Source: Leptolyngbya sp. Heron Island J (GTDB lineage Bacteria > Cyanobacteriota > Cyanobacteriia > Phormidesmidales > Phormidesmidaceae). From it: a DNA stretch of 64,000 nt. The stretch lies in assembly GCF_000482245.1 (NCBI RefSeq), contig NZ_AWNH01000112.1, forward strand, positions 186,001-250,000, given 5' to 3'. A program made the position numbers and the translations under genes. The notes under the pieces are model-generated. The model made no database searches, had not been told where the DNA came from, and worked only from the letters and a program-made list of their open reading frames with translations. Below are positions 17,512 through 25,948 of the stretch, one piece after another. Within the stretch, counting starts at the first letter, position 1; each line of letters starts with the position of its first letter.

Positions 17512-19572
17512 GTGCAAATTCCGCTAGATTACTACCGAATCCTGGGGTTACCCATGCAAGCGACAGCGGAACAACTGGAGCAAGCTCACCGTGACCGTAC
17601 TCTACAGCTGCCTCGCCGAGAATATTCAGAATTTGCCATCCAATCACGTAAGCAGCTGATTGATGCCGCCTACGTAGCGTTGAAGGACTCAGGGACGCGT
17701 CAGGCCTATGACGCCCAACTTTTAGCGACTAGAAGTGAACCTGTTGCGATTGAAATCTATGAACAGCAGCTTATTGGTGCACTACTCATCCTGTTAGAAC
17801 TGGGTGAATATGAGCTAGTAATTCGTTTAGGACGACCTTATCTAAGCAGTGGTTCTGGCGAATTAGAAGGAAATGCGAAGGATGCTCTGGCCGATGTAGT
17901 CCTAACGATTGGCCTGGCCTGTTTGGAACTGGGGCGAGAGCAGTGGCAGCAGCATCAGTATGAAAATGCAGCGGAATCGTTAGAAACAGGTCAGGAACTG
18001 ATGGTTCGGGAAAACGTGTTTCCTGAAATGCAAGCCGAAATTCAGGCCGATCTCGATAAACTCAAGCCCTATCGCATTCTAGAGTTACTCGCTCGTCCCC
18101 TAGCGGATAAAGCAGCAAGACAGCAAGGTATTGCCCTATTGAAATCCATGCTCGCTGCGCGGGGTGGTATTGATGGTGCCAATGATGATTCCTCAGGCCT
18201 CAGTGTTGAAGATTTTCTGCGGTTTGTGCAGCAGCTACGCAGCTATCTAACGTCAGCGGAACAGCAGGACATTTTTGAGGCTGAGGCTCAGCGTCCTTCA
18301 TCAGTGGGTGTCTATCTATCGGTATATGCGCTGTTAGCCAGGGGGTTTGCGAAGCATCAGCCCAACCTGGTGCGTCAGGCGAAGCAACGGCTGGCTCTGC
18401 TGACTGAGCGCCAGGATGTCTATCTGGAGCAAGCCGTATGTGCCGTACTCTTGGGACAAACTGAAGAAGCGACCTATGCCCTAGAGCGCAGTCATGAAAA
18501 TGAGCCTATTTCCTTTATTCGAGAGCATTCTGCCGGGGCTCCCGATTTGCTGCCGGGGTTATGCCTTTACACCGAGCGCTGGTTACAGCAAGACGTTTTC
18601 CCGTTTTTTAGGGATCTTGACCAAAGTAATGTCACCCTCAAAGATTACTTTGCCAATGAACAGGTACAGGCTTACCTAGAGGCGATGCCCCCTGAGGACA
18701 CGGTGGCTGCAGGTAGATTGGGGATGGCAGGTTATAGCTCCTCGACGAGCTATGGTAGTTCAGACTATGGCAGCTCAGACTACAGCAGTTCAGACTACGG
18801 TCGTTCTACGTTTGGTGCAGGTCAGGCTGTCGGTTTAGGTGCTGCCGCTACCGTGGGAGTCGGCTCTGCTCGCCCTAGTGCTTATACAGCTGAAGAGGTT
18901 TCTAACCTGTCACCAGAGGGGCAGCTGGATAACGAATTGAGCGCTAGCGTTGGTGCAGATGAGCCAATGGTCAAATCGCGCCGTCGGTCGTCGTCTCCCA
19001 AATGGGGGCGTTTAGCGCTGGTTTTGCTGTTAGGCTTGCTGGGTTTAGGCTTGCTAGGATTTATTCTAACCCAGCTATTCAGCTTGTTTGGTGGCCTGTT
19101 TGGTGGTCCTCAACTACAGGGTGATCCGCCAGATATTGATGTCGCCCGTCCGGCAATTGAGCTGCCAACTGAGGATGTGCAACCCACTGCCAGTGACGAT
19201 GTGCAGGTAATTGCTGAAGAGGCAATTCAAACCTGGTACCAGGCTAAAGCTGAAGCCATGGGTCCCCAATGGAACGTAGATGCTTTATCAGATATTTTGC
19301 TAGAACCAACGCTTTCTGAATGGGTTGCTAAGGTTGAGAGTAATCAGCGGGAAGGGGTGCATTTGGAGTATGAGCAGACTATTCAAAATTTGACGGCTGA
19401 GGCCATTGGTGACGATCAACTTCAGGTTGTTGCTGATGTGAGTGAGATTGGCAATGCTTATCAATTTGGTGATTACAATGGCGCGTTTTCCTATGAAGAT
19501 GAGCTGACGGTTGAATACAATCTCAGAAAGCAAGATGATCAGTGGATGATTGAGTCATTTGCGGTGCAATAG
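17512..19572 (+). CDS. zipN: Cell division protein ZipN/Ftn2 (ARC6 homologue)
   Basis: This 686-residue protein begins with a DnaJ-like domain (PLDYYRILGLPMQATAEQLEQAHRDR) that lacks the HPD motif. A long helical repeat region follows. A Ser/Tyr/Gly-rich linker with repeated SSDYGSS-type units is at about 410-433, a basic stretch and one membrane helix are at about 495-522, and the C-terminal ARC6-type domain is at about 560-686 (IQTWYQAKAEAMGPQW, VEYNLRKQDDQWMIESF). ZipN anchors FtsZ to the membrane and organises the cyanobacterial divisome. The GTG start at 17512 follows AAGGAAG. The gene is followed by a palindromic repeat. Confidence 0.92.
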   Translation: MQIPLDYYRILGLPMQATAEQLEQAHRDRTLQLPRREYSEFAIQSRKQLIDAAYVALKDSGTRQAYDAQLLATRSEPVAIEIYEQQLIGALLILLELGEYELVIRLGRPYLSSGSGELEGNAKDALADVVLTIGLACLELGREQWQQHQYENAAESLETGQELMVRENVFPEMQAEIQADLDKLKPYRILELLARPLADKAARQQGIALLKSMLAARGGIDGANDDSSGLSVEDFLRFVQQLRSYLTSAEQQDIFEAEAQRPSSVGVYLSVYALLARGFAKHQPNLVRQAKQRLALLTERQDVYLEQAVCAVLLGQTEEATYALERSHENEPISFIREHSAGAPDLLPGLCLYTERWLQQDVFPFFRDLDQSNVTLKDYFANEQVQAYLEAMPPEDTVAAGRLGMAGYSSSTSYGSSDYGSSDYSSSDYGRSTFGAGQAVGLGAAATVGVGSARPSAYTAEEVSNLSPEGQLDNELSASVGADEPMVKSRRRSSSPKWGRLALVLLLGLLGLGLLGFILTQLFSLFGGLFGGPQLQGDPPDIDVARPAIELPTEDVQPTASDDVQVIAEEAIQTWYQAKAEAMGPQWNVDALSDILLEPTLSEWVAKVESNQREGVHLEYEQTIQNLTAEAIGDDQLQVVADVSEIGNAYQFGDYNGAFSYEDELTVEYNLRKQDDQWMIESFAVQ

Positions 19573-19596
19573 GGATTGCCTATTTCTGGCCTTGAA

Positions 19597-19621
19597 GAGA
19601 CGTTCCATGGAACGTCTGTAC
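19597..19621 (+). repeat. Dispersed palindromic repeat, copy B
   Basis: AGACGTTCCATGGAACGTCT at 19598-19617 is a perfect 20-base palindrome. It begins 25 bases after the zipN stop codon and its central ATG (19607) is in frame with the downstream nuclease gene. Short palindromes with this core are, from memory, common dispersed elements in filamentous cyanobacteria. Related copies lie at 8946 and 22755. Confidence 0.85.
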
Positions 19622-19627
19622 ACAACC

Positions 19628-20287
19628 ATGCTGCCCCATTACAAAGCTAAGCAAGTTTCGGTTGATCGTCGTCGTCATTACGAAGTAGACGGTCAGCAGT
19701 TGCCGGGGGTAACGACTATTTTGTCTGCGACTAAACCTTGGCAAGCAAAGGAACGCCTGTGGCGCTGGCGGCAGCGGGTAGGAACCGAGGAGGCTAACCG
19801 AATCACCACTAAGGCGTCGCGGTCTGGTACCAAAATTCACAAAGTAATCAAAGCCTATCTGCGTCAGGAAGACTGGGCGCTGCCGGAGGGCACTGAAGGC
19901 TTTTGGGCGTCCATTGAACCTGTACTCAAAAATATTGATGAAGTACTGCTGGTGGAAGGGGCGGTGTGGCATCCGCTAAAGTTCGCCGGATATCCGGATG
20001 CCCTTTTGGTTTATGAGGGCCAGCTGCTAGTGTGCGATTGGAAAACAGCACGACGTCCTAAGCAAGCAGAATGGATTGAGGATTATTTTTTGCAGGTTGC
20101 GGCTTACTGCTGGGCGGTGAACTGGGTATATCGAGAGTTTGATATTAGGGTGGAGCAGGCTATGGTTGCGATCGCACTTGAAGATACCCCGGCGCAACTT
20201 TTTACACTCAGTCCAGATAAATTAGATCAGTACTGGGGCCAATTTCAACAGCGACTGCGCCAGTATTATCGACTGAAACTACCGTAA
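19628..20287 (+). CDS. PD-(D/E)XK nuclease superfamily protein
   Basis: This protein of about 219 residues has a recognisable PD-(D/E)XK core: GYPDALLVYEGQLLVCDWKTARR, with Asp124 and Asp137-Trp-Lys139, then LQVAAYCWAVNWVY as the helix with the conserved Gln156. The N-terminal part (HYEVDGQQLPGVTTIL, SGTKIHKVIKAYL) resembles MGME1/RecB-like exonucleases. It probably cuts or resects DNA, but the pathway is unknown. ATG 19628 is chosen. ATG 19607 would add seven residues encoded inside the palindromic repeat, and an even earlier frame overlaps zipN. The gene follows zipN closely on the same strand. Confidence 0.75.
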   Translation: MLPHYKAKQVSVDRRRHYEVDGQQLPGVTTILSATKPWQAKERLWRWRQRVGTEEANRITTKASRSGTKIHKVIKAYLRQEDWALPEGTEGFWASIEPVLKNIDEVLLVEGAVWHPLKFAGYPDALLVYEGQLLVCDWKTARRPKQAEWIEDYFLQVAAYCWAVNWVYREFDIRVEQAMVAIALEDTPAQLFTLSPDKLDQYWGQFQQRLRQYYRLKLP

Positions 20288-20409
20288 TTACAGGTATTTC
20301 TCTTAACACTCCTTTAATTACGCATATAGAGAAATTTGATATACTTCAGTCAAAATTGCTACGAATAAACACGGATCTTTCGTAATTACTGCTTCTAAGG
20401 AGCCCTGTC

Positions 20410-20754
20410 ATGGCCCATTTCATCATTACGTGGTTAGTTACCACAGTTGCCCTTGTCATCATTACATTTCTGCCAACAGGTGTTGAATCTGATGATTTCA
20501 GCAAGACTGCTATTACTGCTTTGGTGATTGGCGTTCTCAATGCTCTTGTCTCGCCATTGCGAGGGGTTTTGAATGTCCTAACTCTAGGTCTTTTCTTTTT
20601 GTTCGGTAATATAATTCTGTTTGGTATTGCAGCTAAGCTTGTCGAGGGTTTTCGCTTACGGTGGGGCGTCTGGAGCGCTTTTCTAGGTGCGATTGCCCTG
20701 AGTCTACTAAATTCATTTTTGTTTAAGGTTCTAAGTGCAGCTGGCGTTATATAA
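20410..20754 (+). CDS. Phage holin family 4-type membrane protein
   Basis: This 114-residue protein has four closely packed hydrophobic helices. The motif ALVIGVLNALVSPLRGVLNVLTLG is followed by LFGNIILFGIAAKLVEGFR, which is the signature of the holin superfamily IV (Mycobacterium four-TM) proteins widespread in cyanobacteria. Despite the name there is no phage context, and the cellular role is not established. An AAGGAG ribosome site lies just upstream of the ATG. A terminator follows at 20803-20840, so it is probably monocistronic. Confidence 0.85.
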   Translation: MAHFIITWLVTTVALVIITFLPTGVESDDFSKTAITALVIGVLNALVSPLRGVLNVLTLGLFFLFGNIILFGIAAKLVEGFRLRWGVWSAFLGAIALSLLNSFLFKVLSAAGVI

Positions 20755-20802
20755 GCGAAATGGAATTTTAGTAGGCTGCTTAACTGGATATTCAGCTTGT
20801 AG

Positions 20803-20840
20803 AAGGGCATGGTCTGATGACGATCATGCCCTTGCTTTTT
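20803..20840 (+). terminator. Rho-independent terminator after the holin-like gene
   Basis: A 9-bp stem AAGGGCATG / CATGCCCTT at 20803-20811 and 20825-20833 is followed by GCTTTTTC. It lies 48 bases after the stop at 20754. The loop contains a further GTC/GAC pairing. Confidence 0.85.
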
Positions 20841-21051
20841 CTATGTTTAGACTCAGTTTAGCTAAGCAATAATCTAAATATTTTTGTAGTTACCTATACT
20901 ATGATTAAGGTATTCACTGATGAATAGTGGGCTATAAATAATAACTTTGCTTACTGTTCGCATTGCTTAGGACGAAGGCTGATGATACTCGTCCCACCCA
21001 AGTGTCACTGTGCCTTCTTGACTGGGCGTTTTGCTTAGGAGATAAGAATGT

Positions 21052-22755
21052 ATGGCTGAGCTTGAAAAGATGCGGCGGTATGACCCGATTGCGATCGCAG
21101 ATCATTATCGCTTTCGTCTTTGGACAGTGATATGGCGAGCGCTTTCAGTAGCGATTATGCTCGGTGGCTTTGTTCTAGGGCTTTTGCTCGATCGGATTCT
21201 AGGTCGTCAAACAATCAATGAATCCAAACGCGCTGCTCAGCTTCGCCAGATACTCACGGCGCTTGGCCCCACTTTCATCAAAGTTGGTCAGGCCCTCTCA
21301 ACCCGCCCTGATCTGGTTAATCCCAAATATTTAGACGAACTGATCAAACTGCAGGATCAGCTGCCACCCTTTGATAATTATGTGGCCAGTCGAATCATTG
21401 AAAAAGAATTAGGGCGTACCACTGATGAAGTTTACAGCCACATATCACCAGAGCCTGTAGCCGCTGCCAGTCTTGGTCAAGTCTACAAGGCTCGACTTTA
21501 TACCGGTGAGGCGGTGGCAGTAAAGGTACAGCGACCGGGTTTGGTGCCGATTATTTGTCGAGATCTCTATCTCATGCGCTGGGCAGCTGGATGGATTGCC
21601 CCCTGGCTTCCCCTAAACCTGGGCCATGACCTGACGCTGATTGTCGATGAATTTGGCTCAAAGCTATTTGAGGAAATTGATTACCTCAATGAAGGGCGTA
21701 ATGCTGAAGCTTTTGCCGCCAACTTTGCCGATGATCCTAAGGTTAAGGTGCCGTCGATTTATTGGCGCTATACCAGCACACGGGTACTGACTCTGGAGTG
21801 GATTGAAGGCATCAAGTTGACCGATATTGAGCGAGTCAAGGCCGCTGGTCTCAACTCCGACAACCTGGTCAGTACTGGTGTGTCCTCCGGTCTCCGACAG
21901 CTGTTGGAATTTGGCTTTTTCCATGCTGACCCCCATCCTGGCAATCTGTTTGCCATGGCCGATGGCTCGATGGCCTACATTGACTTTGGCATGATGGATC
22001 AGCTTAGTCAGGAGATGAAGGAGACCCTGGTGGACTCAGTCGTGCACCTGATTAACCAGGAATATGATAAGCTCGCTGCCGACTTTGTCAGGCTGGGCTT
22101 TTTGACCCCCGATATCGATGTGAGGCCAATTGTGCCTGCCCTCCAAGCGGTCTTTGACGGTGCCATTGGCGAAAGCGTCGGCGACTTCAACTTTAAGAGC
22201 ATCACCGACAAATTCTCAGAGGTGATGTACGAATACCCCTTCCGAGTGCCCGCTAAATTTGCCCTGATTATTCGCTCCCTTGTGACCCAAGAGGGGTTGG
22301 CGCTGACTCTAAATCCAGACTTCAAGATTGTAGAAATTGCTTATCCCTATGTGGCGCGGCGACTGCTGATGGGTGAAACTGAATCCCTGCGGCGACGGCT
22401 AATTGAAGTGTTGTTTAAAGATGGTCACTTCCAATGGCAGCGGCTGGAAAATATGATCCGTATTGCCCAAAGCGATCAAGGCTTTAACTTAATTCCGACT
22501 GCCGGATTAGGCGTGCAGTTTTTGATGTCGGATGAAGGACAGTATCTGCGCCAGCAAATTTTGGCTGCCCTCACTGAAGACAATCGTTTGCATACTGAGG
22601 AAGTATCTCGCTTGTGGGATCTCGTCAAAGATGAGCTACAGCCTGATCAGATTTTAGGGGCAGCCTGGAGCGCATTTGCAGATTTCTCTCGTAATCAGGC
22701 GGCAGCATTAGTGCCCACTGAGATAACAGCTGTATTATCAGGAAATGGAGGCTAG
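21052..22755 (+). CDS. ABC1/UbiB (AarF) family atypical kinase
   Basis: This 567-residue protein has all ABC1-family marks: the KxGQ motif in FIKVGQALSTRPDLVNP (77-80), the alanine-rich loop AAASLGQVYKAR near 137-147, the lysine in AVAVKVQRPG, the catalytic HADPHPGNL and the metal motif YIDFGMM. A hydrophobic segment is at about 28-48. Cyanobacteria carry several paralogues, linked to plastoquinone and prenyl-lipid homeostasis, as ABC1K proteins are in plastids. Which paralogue this is cannot be told. AGGAG lies upstream of the ATG. The stop at 22755 overlaps the next reading frame and directly abuts a palindromic repeat. Confidence 0.93.
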   Translation: MAELEKMRRYDPIAIADHYRFRLWTVIWRALSVAIMLGGFVLGLLLDRILGRQTINESKRAAQLRQILTALGPTFIKVGQALSTRPDLVNPKYLDELIKLQDQLPPFDNYVASRIIEKELGRTTDEVYSHISPEPVAAASLGQVYKARLYTGEAVAVKVQRPGLVPIICRDLYLMRWAAGWIAPWLPLNLGHDLTLIVDEFGSKLFEEIDYLNEGRNAEAFAANFADDPKVKVPSIYWRYTSTRVLTLEWIEGIKLTDIERVKAAGLNSDNLVSTGVSSGLRQLLEFGFFHADPHPGNLFAMADGSMAYIDFGMMDQLSQEMKETLVDSVVHLINQEYDKLAADFVRLGFLTPDIDVRPIVPALQAVFDGAIGESVGDFNFKSITDKFSEVMYEYPFRVPAKFALIIRSLVTQEGLALTLNPDFKIVEIAYPYVARRLLMGETESLRRRLIEVLFKDGHFQWQRLENMIRIAQSDQGFNLIPTAGLGVQFLMSDEGQYLRQQILAALTEDNRLHTEEVSRLWDLVKDELQPDQILGAAWSAFADFSRNQAAALVPTEITAVLSGNGG

Positions 22756-23482
22756 AGAGACGCGGACGTTCCATAGAAGGTCTGTGCAGTCCGATGAGGG
22801 TATTAAAAACGTTTGTCAGGCTGAGCAAATCCTCAGTCTGCTGCGGTGGCAACAGCTATGTCAGCGATTTGGTATTAATGATAGGGCCGCTATAGAGCGA
22901 GAATTTAGGTGTATTGTTGCTGCCTATGCTGAGTCCCATAGGGCCTATCATACTGCTCAACATATCGGTGAGTGTTTCACTCTGTTGGATTGGGCTGCGG
23001 GGCAGTCCTCACTGACCACACAACAACATTTGGCCCTAGAGATGGCCCTGTGGTATCACGATGTTGTCTATCGACCCCAAGCCTACGACAACGAATGGCG
23101 AAGTGCTCAGCAAGCAACTGCTTTTCTCCGGACCTATGCTGCGGTGTCTGGCCAGAAGCTTCAGGTTAAAGCACTGATTATGGCCACCTGTCATGGGGAT
23201 AGGTGGGATCGGCAAATCGGTCTCGCTGACTGGATGATGGATATCGATTTAGCCATTTTAGGTGCATCGCCCCAGCGTTTTTGGCAATATCACCACCAGA
23301 TTCGTCAGGAATATGGCTGGCTCCCGACCAGAGTATATAGAACCAAACGAGAAGAGGTTTTAACGGGGTTTTTGGCACGCTCTAGTATTTATCGAACAGA
23401 TCTCTTCCGAGCGCGATTTGAAGCCCAGGCCCGAGATAATTTGTTGGCTGTGATTTCTGCCTCAAAATTTTCTTCTCCGTAG
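22745..23482 (+). CDS. HD-domain metal-dependent phosphohydrolase (COG4339-like)
   Basis: The protein is 245 residues from ATG 22745, which overlaps the UbiB gene by 11 bases, or 232 from GTG 22784. The HD core is present: HTAQHIGECF, then LALEMALWYHDVVYRP, DNEWRSAQQATAFL and, later, CHGDRWD and DIDLAILGA. The family is a predicted phosphohydrolase of unknown substrate. Residues 4-14 (RETRTFHRRSV) are the translation of palindromic repeat copy C, so the true start may be the GTG after the repeat or the homologous region near LSLLRWQQLC. Translational coupling with the kinase is plausible. Confidence 0.82.
   Translation: MEARETRTFHRRSVQSDEGIKNVCQAEQILSLLRWQQLCQRFGINDRAAIEREFRCIVAAYAESHRAYHTAQHIGECFTLLDWAAGQSSLTTQQHLALEMALWYHDVVYRPQAYDNEWRSAQQATAFLRTYAAVSGQKLQVKALIMATCHGDRWDRQIGLADWMMDIDLAILGASPQRFWQYHHQIRQEYGWLPTRVYRTKREEVLTGFLARSSIYRTDLFRARFEAQARDNLLAVISASKFSSP
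22755..22787 (+). repeat. Dispersed palindromic repeat, copy C
   Basis: GACGTTCCATAGAAGGTCTGTGC is a degenerate copy of the element at 19597. It begins at the last base of the UbiB stop codon, with an extra GAGACGCG in front. It is read through in frame by the downstream HD-domain gene. Confidence 0.7.
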
Positions 23483-23599
23483 TTGTTTTTGGAGAACAGA
23501 TTGCTCCTGATCGCTGTATAAATTCGTTAAGCTACATAGGGGTCTCAATTCTGGCTTGTGTTCTGAGTGTCTCAGGCATTATCACGGAGTCGTTAACGA

Positions 23600-24937
23600 G
23601 TGAAATATTTTTTTAAGCAGCGTTCCTGGCTATTGATTTTTGGTGGCGTTGCGATCGCAATCATTGGCATTAGTGCAGTGGTTGTGCGACGGAATCAGGG
23701 TAACGCCTACGATGTAAACGCATTGACTGTGCCTGTAGAAGCAACAGAAGTCACGATACGCGTTAATGCTAGCGGTGAGGTAGAGGCCTATCAAACCGTT
23801 AATTTGAGTCCTAAAAACTCAGGCATTGTTGATGAACTTTTGGTAGAACAGGGCGATTCGGTAGACCAGGGACAGGTTGTGGCTCGCATGGACATTGATG
23901 ATTTAAACGCGCAGCTGCGTCAAAACCAGGCCAGTTTGGCAGAGGCAGAGGCTCAACTGCAGGATTTGTTGCAGGGGACCGATCAGCCCCAGATAGCCCA
24001 GGCGGAAGCCAATCTCGAAGCGGTCCGAGCTCAACTTGTAGATGCTGAGGCGCGATTGAGTCTGGTGCAAGGAGATTTGGGTCGCGATCGCGACCTCTAC
24101 AACCAGGGCGCAATCTCAGCCCGTGAACTTGACAATAGCGAAAATGCCGTTGACAGTGCTCAAGCTAATGTCCGCCAGCTAGAAGCTCGCGTGATAGAAG
24201 CCCAACAGCGACTTGCCGATCTCAAAGACGACCCCGATCCAGAAGATGTTGCCCAGGCCCGTGCCCGGATAGAGCGAGCCCGTGCGCAAGTCTCCGCCAT
24301 TCAAACCCGAATTGACAACACTATCATTCGAGCCCCGTTTGCGGGTGTTGTCACTCAAAAATTTGCCACTGAAGGTGCCTTTGTCACCCCCACCACCTCA
24401 GCCTCTGAGGCCGCTTCCGCCACATCCAGTGCCATCGTTGCTATTGCCGACGGTTTAGAGATTGTTGCCGAAGTCCCCGAGGCCGATTTAGGCCAAATTC
24501 AAGTAGGGCAGCCAGCAGAAATCACATCTACTGCCTATCCTGAGGCCATCTTTAACGGGGCTGTACGACTAATAGCCCCCGAAGCCATTGAGCGGCAAAA
24601 TGTCACCATCTTTCAAGTAAGGATACGTCTGGAAAATGGCTTGGAACAACTACGCTCAAATATGAACGTAGACGTAGCGTTTCTGGGCAATCGTCTGAGC
24701 GATGCGCTGGTGGTGCCCGCTGTTGCTGTGGTTACCCAGGGAGGAGAGACTGGGGTACTTGTTCCCGGCGAAAACAATAGAAATATTCGCTTTCGTCCCG
24801 TTACTCTAGGGTCCCAAGTCGGCCAGCAAATTCAAATCTTAGATGGTGTAGCTTCAGGCGATCGGGTGTTTATCGATCTCCCCCCCGGTCAAACCCTCGA
24901 TAACCTCCGCTTTAACCGTGATGAGCAAAACTTGTAG
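23600..24937 (+). CDS. HlyD-type periplasmic adaptor (membrane fusion) protein
   Basis: This 445-residue protein has one N-terminal membrane helix (about 9-30). A split biotinyl-lipoyl domain follows (SPKNSGIVDELLVEQGDSVDQG and TIIRAPFAGVVTQKF), flanking a long coiled-coil hairpin at about 95-225 rich in A, Q, R and E. The beta-barrel and membrane-proximal domains end with ILDGVASGDRVFIDLPPG. It should bridge an inner-membrane ABC or RND exporter to an outer-membrane channel. In cyanobacteria such genes often precede MacB-type ABC genes, but none is present here, so it is an orphan. GTG 23600 is the start. Confidence 0.9.
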   Translation: MKYFFKQRSWLLIFGGVAIAIIGISAVVVRRNQGNAYDVNALTVPVEATEVTIRVNASGEVEAYQTVNLSPKNSGIVDELLVEQGDSVDQGQVVARMDIDDLNAQLRQNQASLAEAEAQLQDLLQGTDQPQIAQAEANLEAVRAQLVDAEARLSLVQGDLGRDRDLYNQGAISARELDNSENAVDSAQANVRQLEARVIEAQQRLADLKDDPDPEDVAQARARIERARAQVSAIQTRIDNTIIRAPFAGVVTQKFATEGAFVTPTTSASEAASATSSAIVAIADGLEIVAEVPEADLGQIQVGQPAEITSTAYPEAIFNGAVRLIAPEAIERQNVTIFQVRIRLENGLEQLRSNMNVDVAFLGNRLSDALVVPAVAVVTQGGETGVLVPGENNRNIRFRPVTLGSQVGQQIQILDGVASGDRVFIDLPPGQTLDNLRFNRDEQNL

Positions 24938-25125
24938 CCATTAGGACTCAACTGTTGAAACGCTACTTAACCACATATCGTAGATGACGGGTTGGTAGGA
25001 CAATCTAAAATTCTGAAACGTTGTGACTTCAAGCATGTTTCTTGCTCCTCCGTCCTCATTCCTCCGTCCTTTGCCATATCCATATTCTCTGGCTGCAAGC
25101 GTATCTATAAGAAAAAGGAGCAAAG

Positions 25126-25212
25126 ATGCCTATAAAGCGATCTTCACTCCTACTGTCACAGCAAAACTTAGTGGCTAATTTAGGAACACGTCAGTCTATT
25201 GCTTGTCACTAA
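25126..25212 (+). CDS. Candidate 28-residue ORF
   Basis: ATG at 25126 follows AAGGAG with a five-base spacer and encodes MPIKRSSLLLSQQNLVANLG and eight more residues. The ribosome site is excellent, but there is no homology I know of and the product is too short to judge. It could be a leader peptide, a small protein or chance. Confidence 0.22.
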   Translation: MPIKRSSLLLSQQNLVANLGTRQSIACH

Positions 25213-25279
25213 CAAGCACTCCAAGCCCTACTTGCATCCTAAAAATTAGCAACGTTAAAAACTTATAGAATTCGGATAA

Positions 25280-25402
25280 TTAACAACAATCAGCTTTGCA
25301 GCCTGGCTGATGCTTGACCTTGCTCCACAAAGACAACACCAAGCTGGTAAATAGCTCGATACGCTGCGTTCTCATGGCTGTCATCGAAGATAGAACGATC
25401 AT
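25280..25402 (-). CDS. Candidate 40-residue small protein
   Basis: ATG at 25402 follows AGGAG with an eight-base spacer. The product has a moderately hydrophobic middle (IELFTSLVLSLWSKV) and ends with a cysteine-rich tail (GCKADCC). No family is recognised. It lies 56 bases downstream of another small candidate on the same strand. Confidence 0.35.
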   Translation of the reverse strand: MIVLSSMTAMRTQRIELFTSLVLSLWSKVKHQPGCKADCC

Positions 25403-25458
25403 GGTGAAGTCTCCTCTCAAAATGGGGTGGTCAGTACTTAGTTCAAAGGATTGTTGAG

Positions 25459-25605
25459 TTAATCAGTACTGCTGTTAGCGCCTTTTAACTCAATCAACAG
25501 TTTGGTTGCGTTATCCTTGTTTTCCTTCTTCTTTGGCTTAGGAGTCACCACCTCTGCAAAGAGAAAAAATGCTAAACAAACTGTAAAAAATGGTAAAAAT
25601 GGCAT
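25459..25605 (-). CDS. Candidate 48-residue single-helix or secreted small protein
   Basis: The ATG at 25605 has GGAG nine bases upstream. Residues 1-20 (MPFLPFFTVCLAFFLFAEVV) form a strong hydrophobic helix. A lysine-rich segment follows (TPKPKKKENKDN) and then a polar end. This is the look of a small membrane-anchored protein. No family is known to me. It is on the same strand as, and downstream of, the CHASE2 kinase operon. Confidence 0.4.
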   Translation of the reverse strand: MPFLPFFTVCLAFFLFAEVVTPKPKKKENKDNATKLLIELKGANSSTD

Positions 25606-25878
25606 TGCACAAGCTCCAGAACCCAGGATAAGGAAGCGGCTCGCAGCAGGCAGTGATACAAATCATCTGGCGGTGTAATTATGACACAGATGTAAATCAA
25701 CTAACCAAGCAAAAAAGTAAGCCGAATCACTGAGGTTTATCGAACAATTACACAATAGCCAAGAGTTTTCATCAAAACAATTTGCTTTTATGCAGACCTC
25801 TGTCAGCTTTTCTCCAGCTTTCTCACATCTTCTCTCTAAAGGCCTTTAAACTTTTCTACAAAGCTGAGCAAACTTTAC

Positions 25879-25916
25879 TAAAAAAACGTGGTGATTTCAT
25901 ATGAAATCACCACGTT
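25879..25916 (-). terminator. Perfect 32-base palindrome with T-run, probable terminator
   Basis: AACGTGGTGATTTCAT and its exact reverse complement meet at 25900/25901. On the minus strand the structure is followed by seven T (bases 25880-25886 on plus are A). It begins 33 bases after the stop of the small secreted ORF at 25949-26128 and probably terminates it. The absence of any spacer at the centre is unusual. Confidence 0.75.
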
Positions 25917-25948
25917 ATGTGATTTAAATCATTTCGATTTGGGCCATG

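Noticed and set aside
20410-20754. Prophage suspicion from the holin-family name
   Set aside because: No integrase, capsid, terminase or lysin gene is nearby. This holin-IV family is common in cyanobacterial chromosomes.
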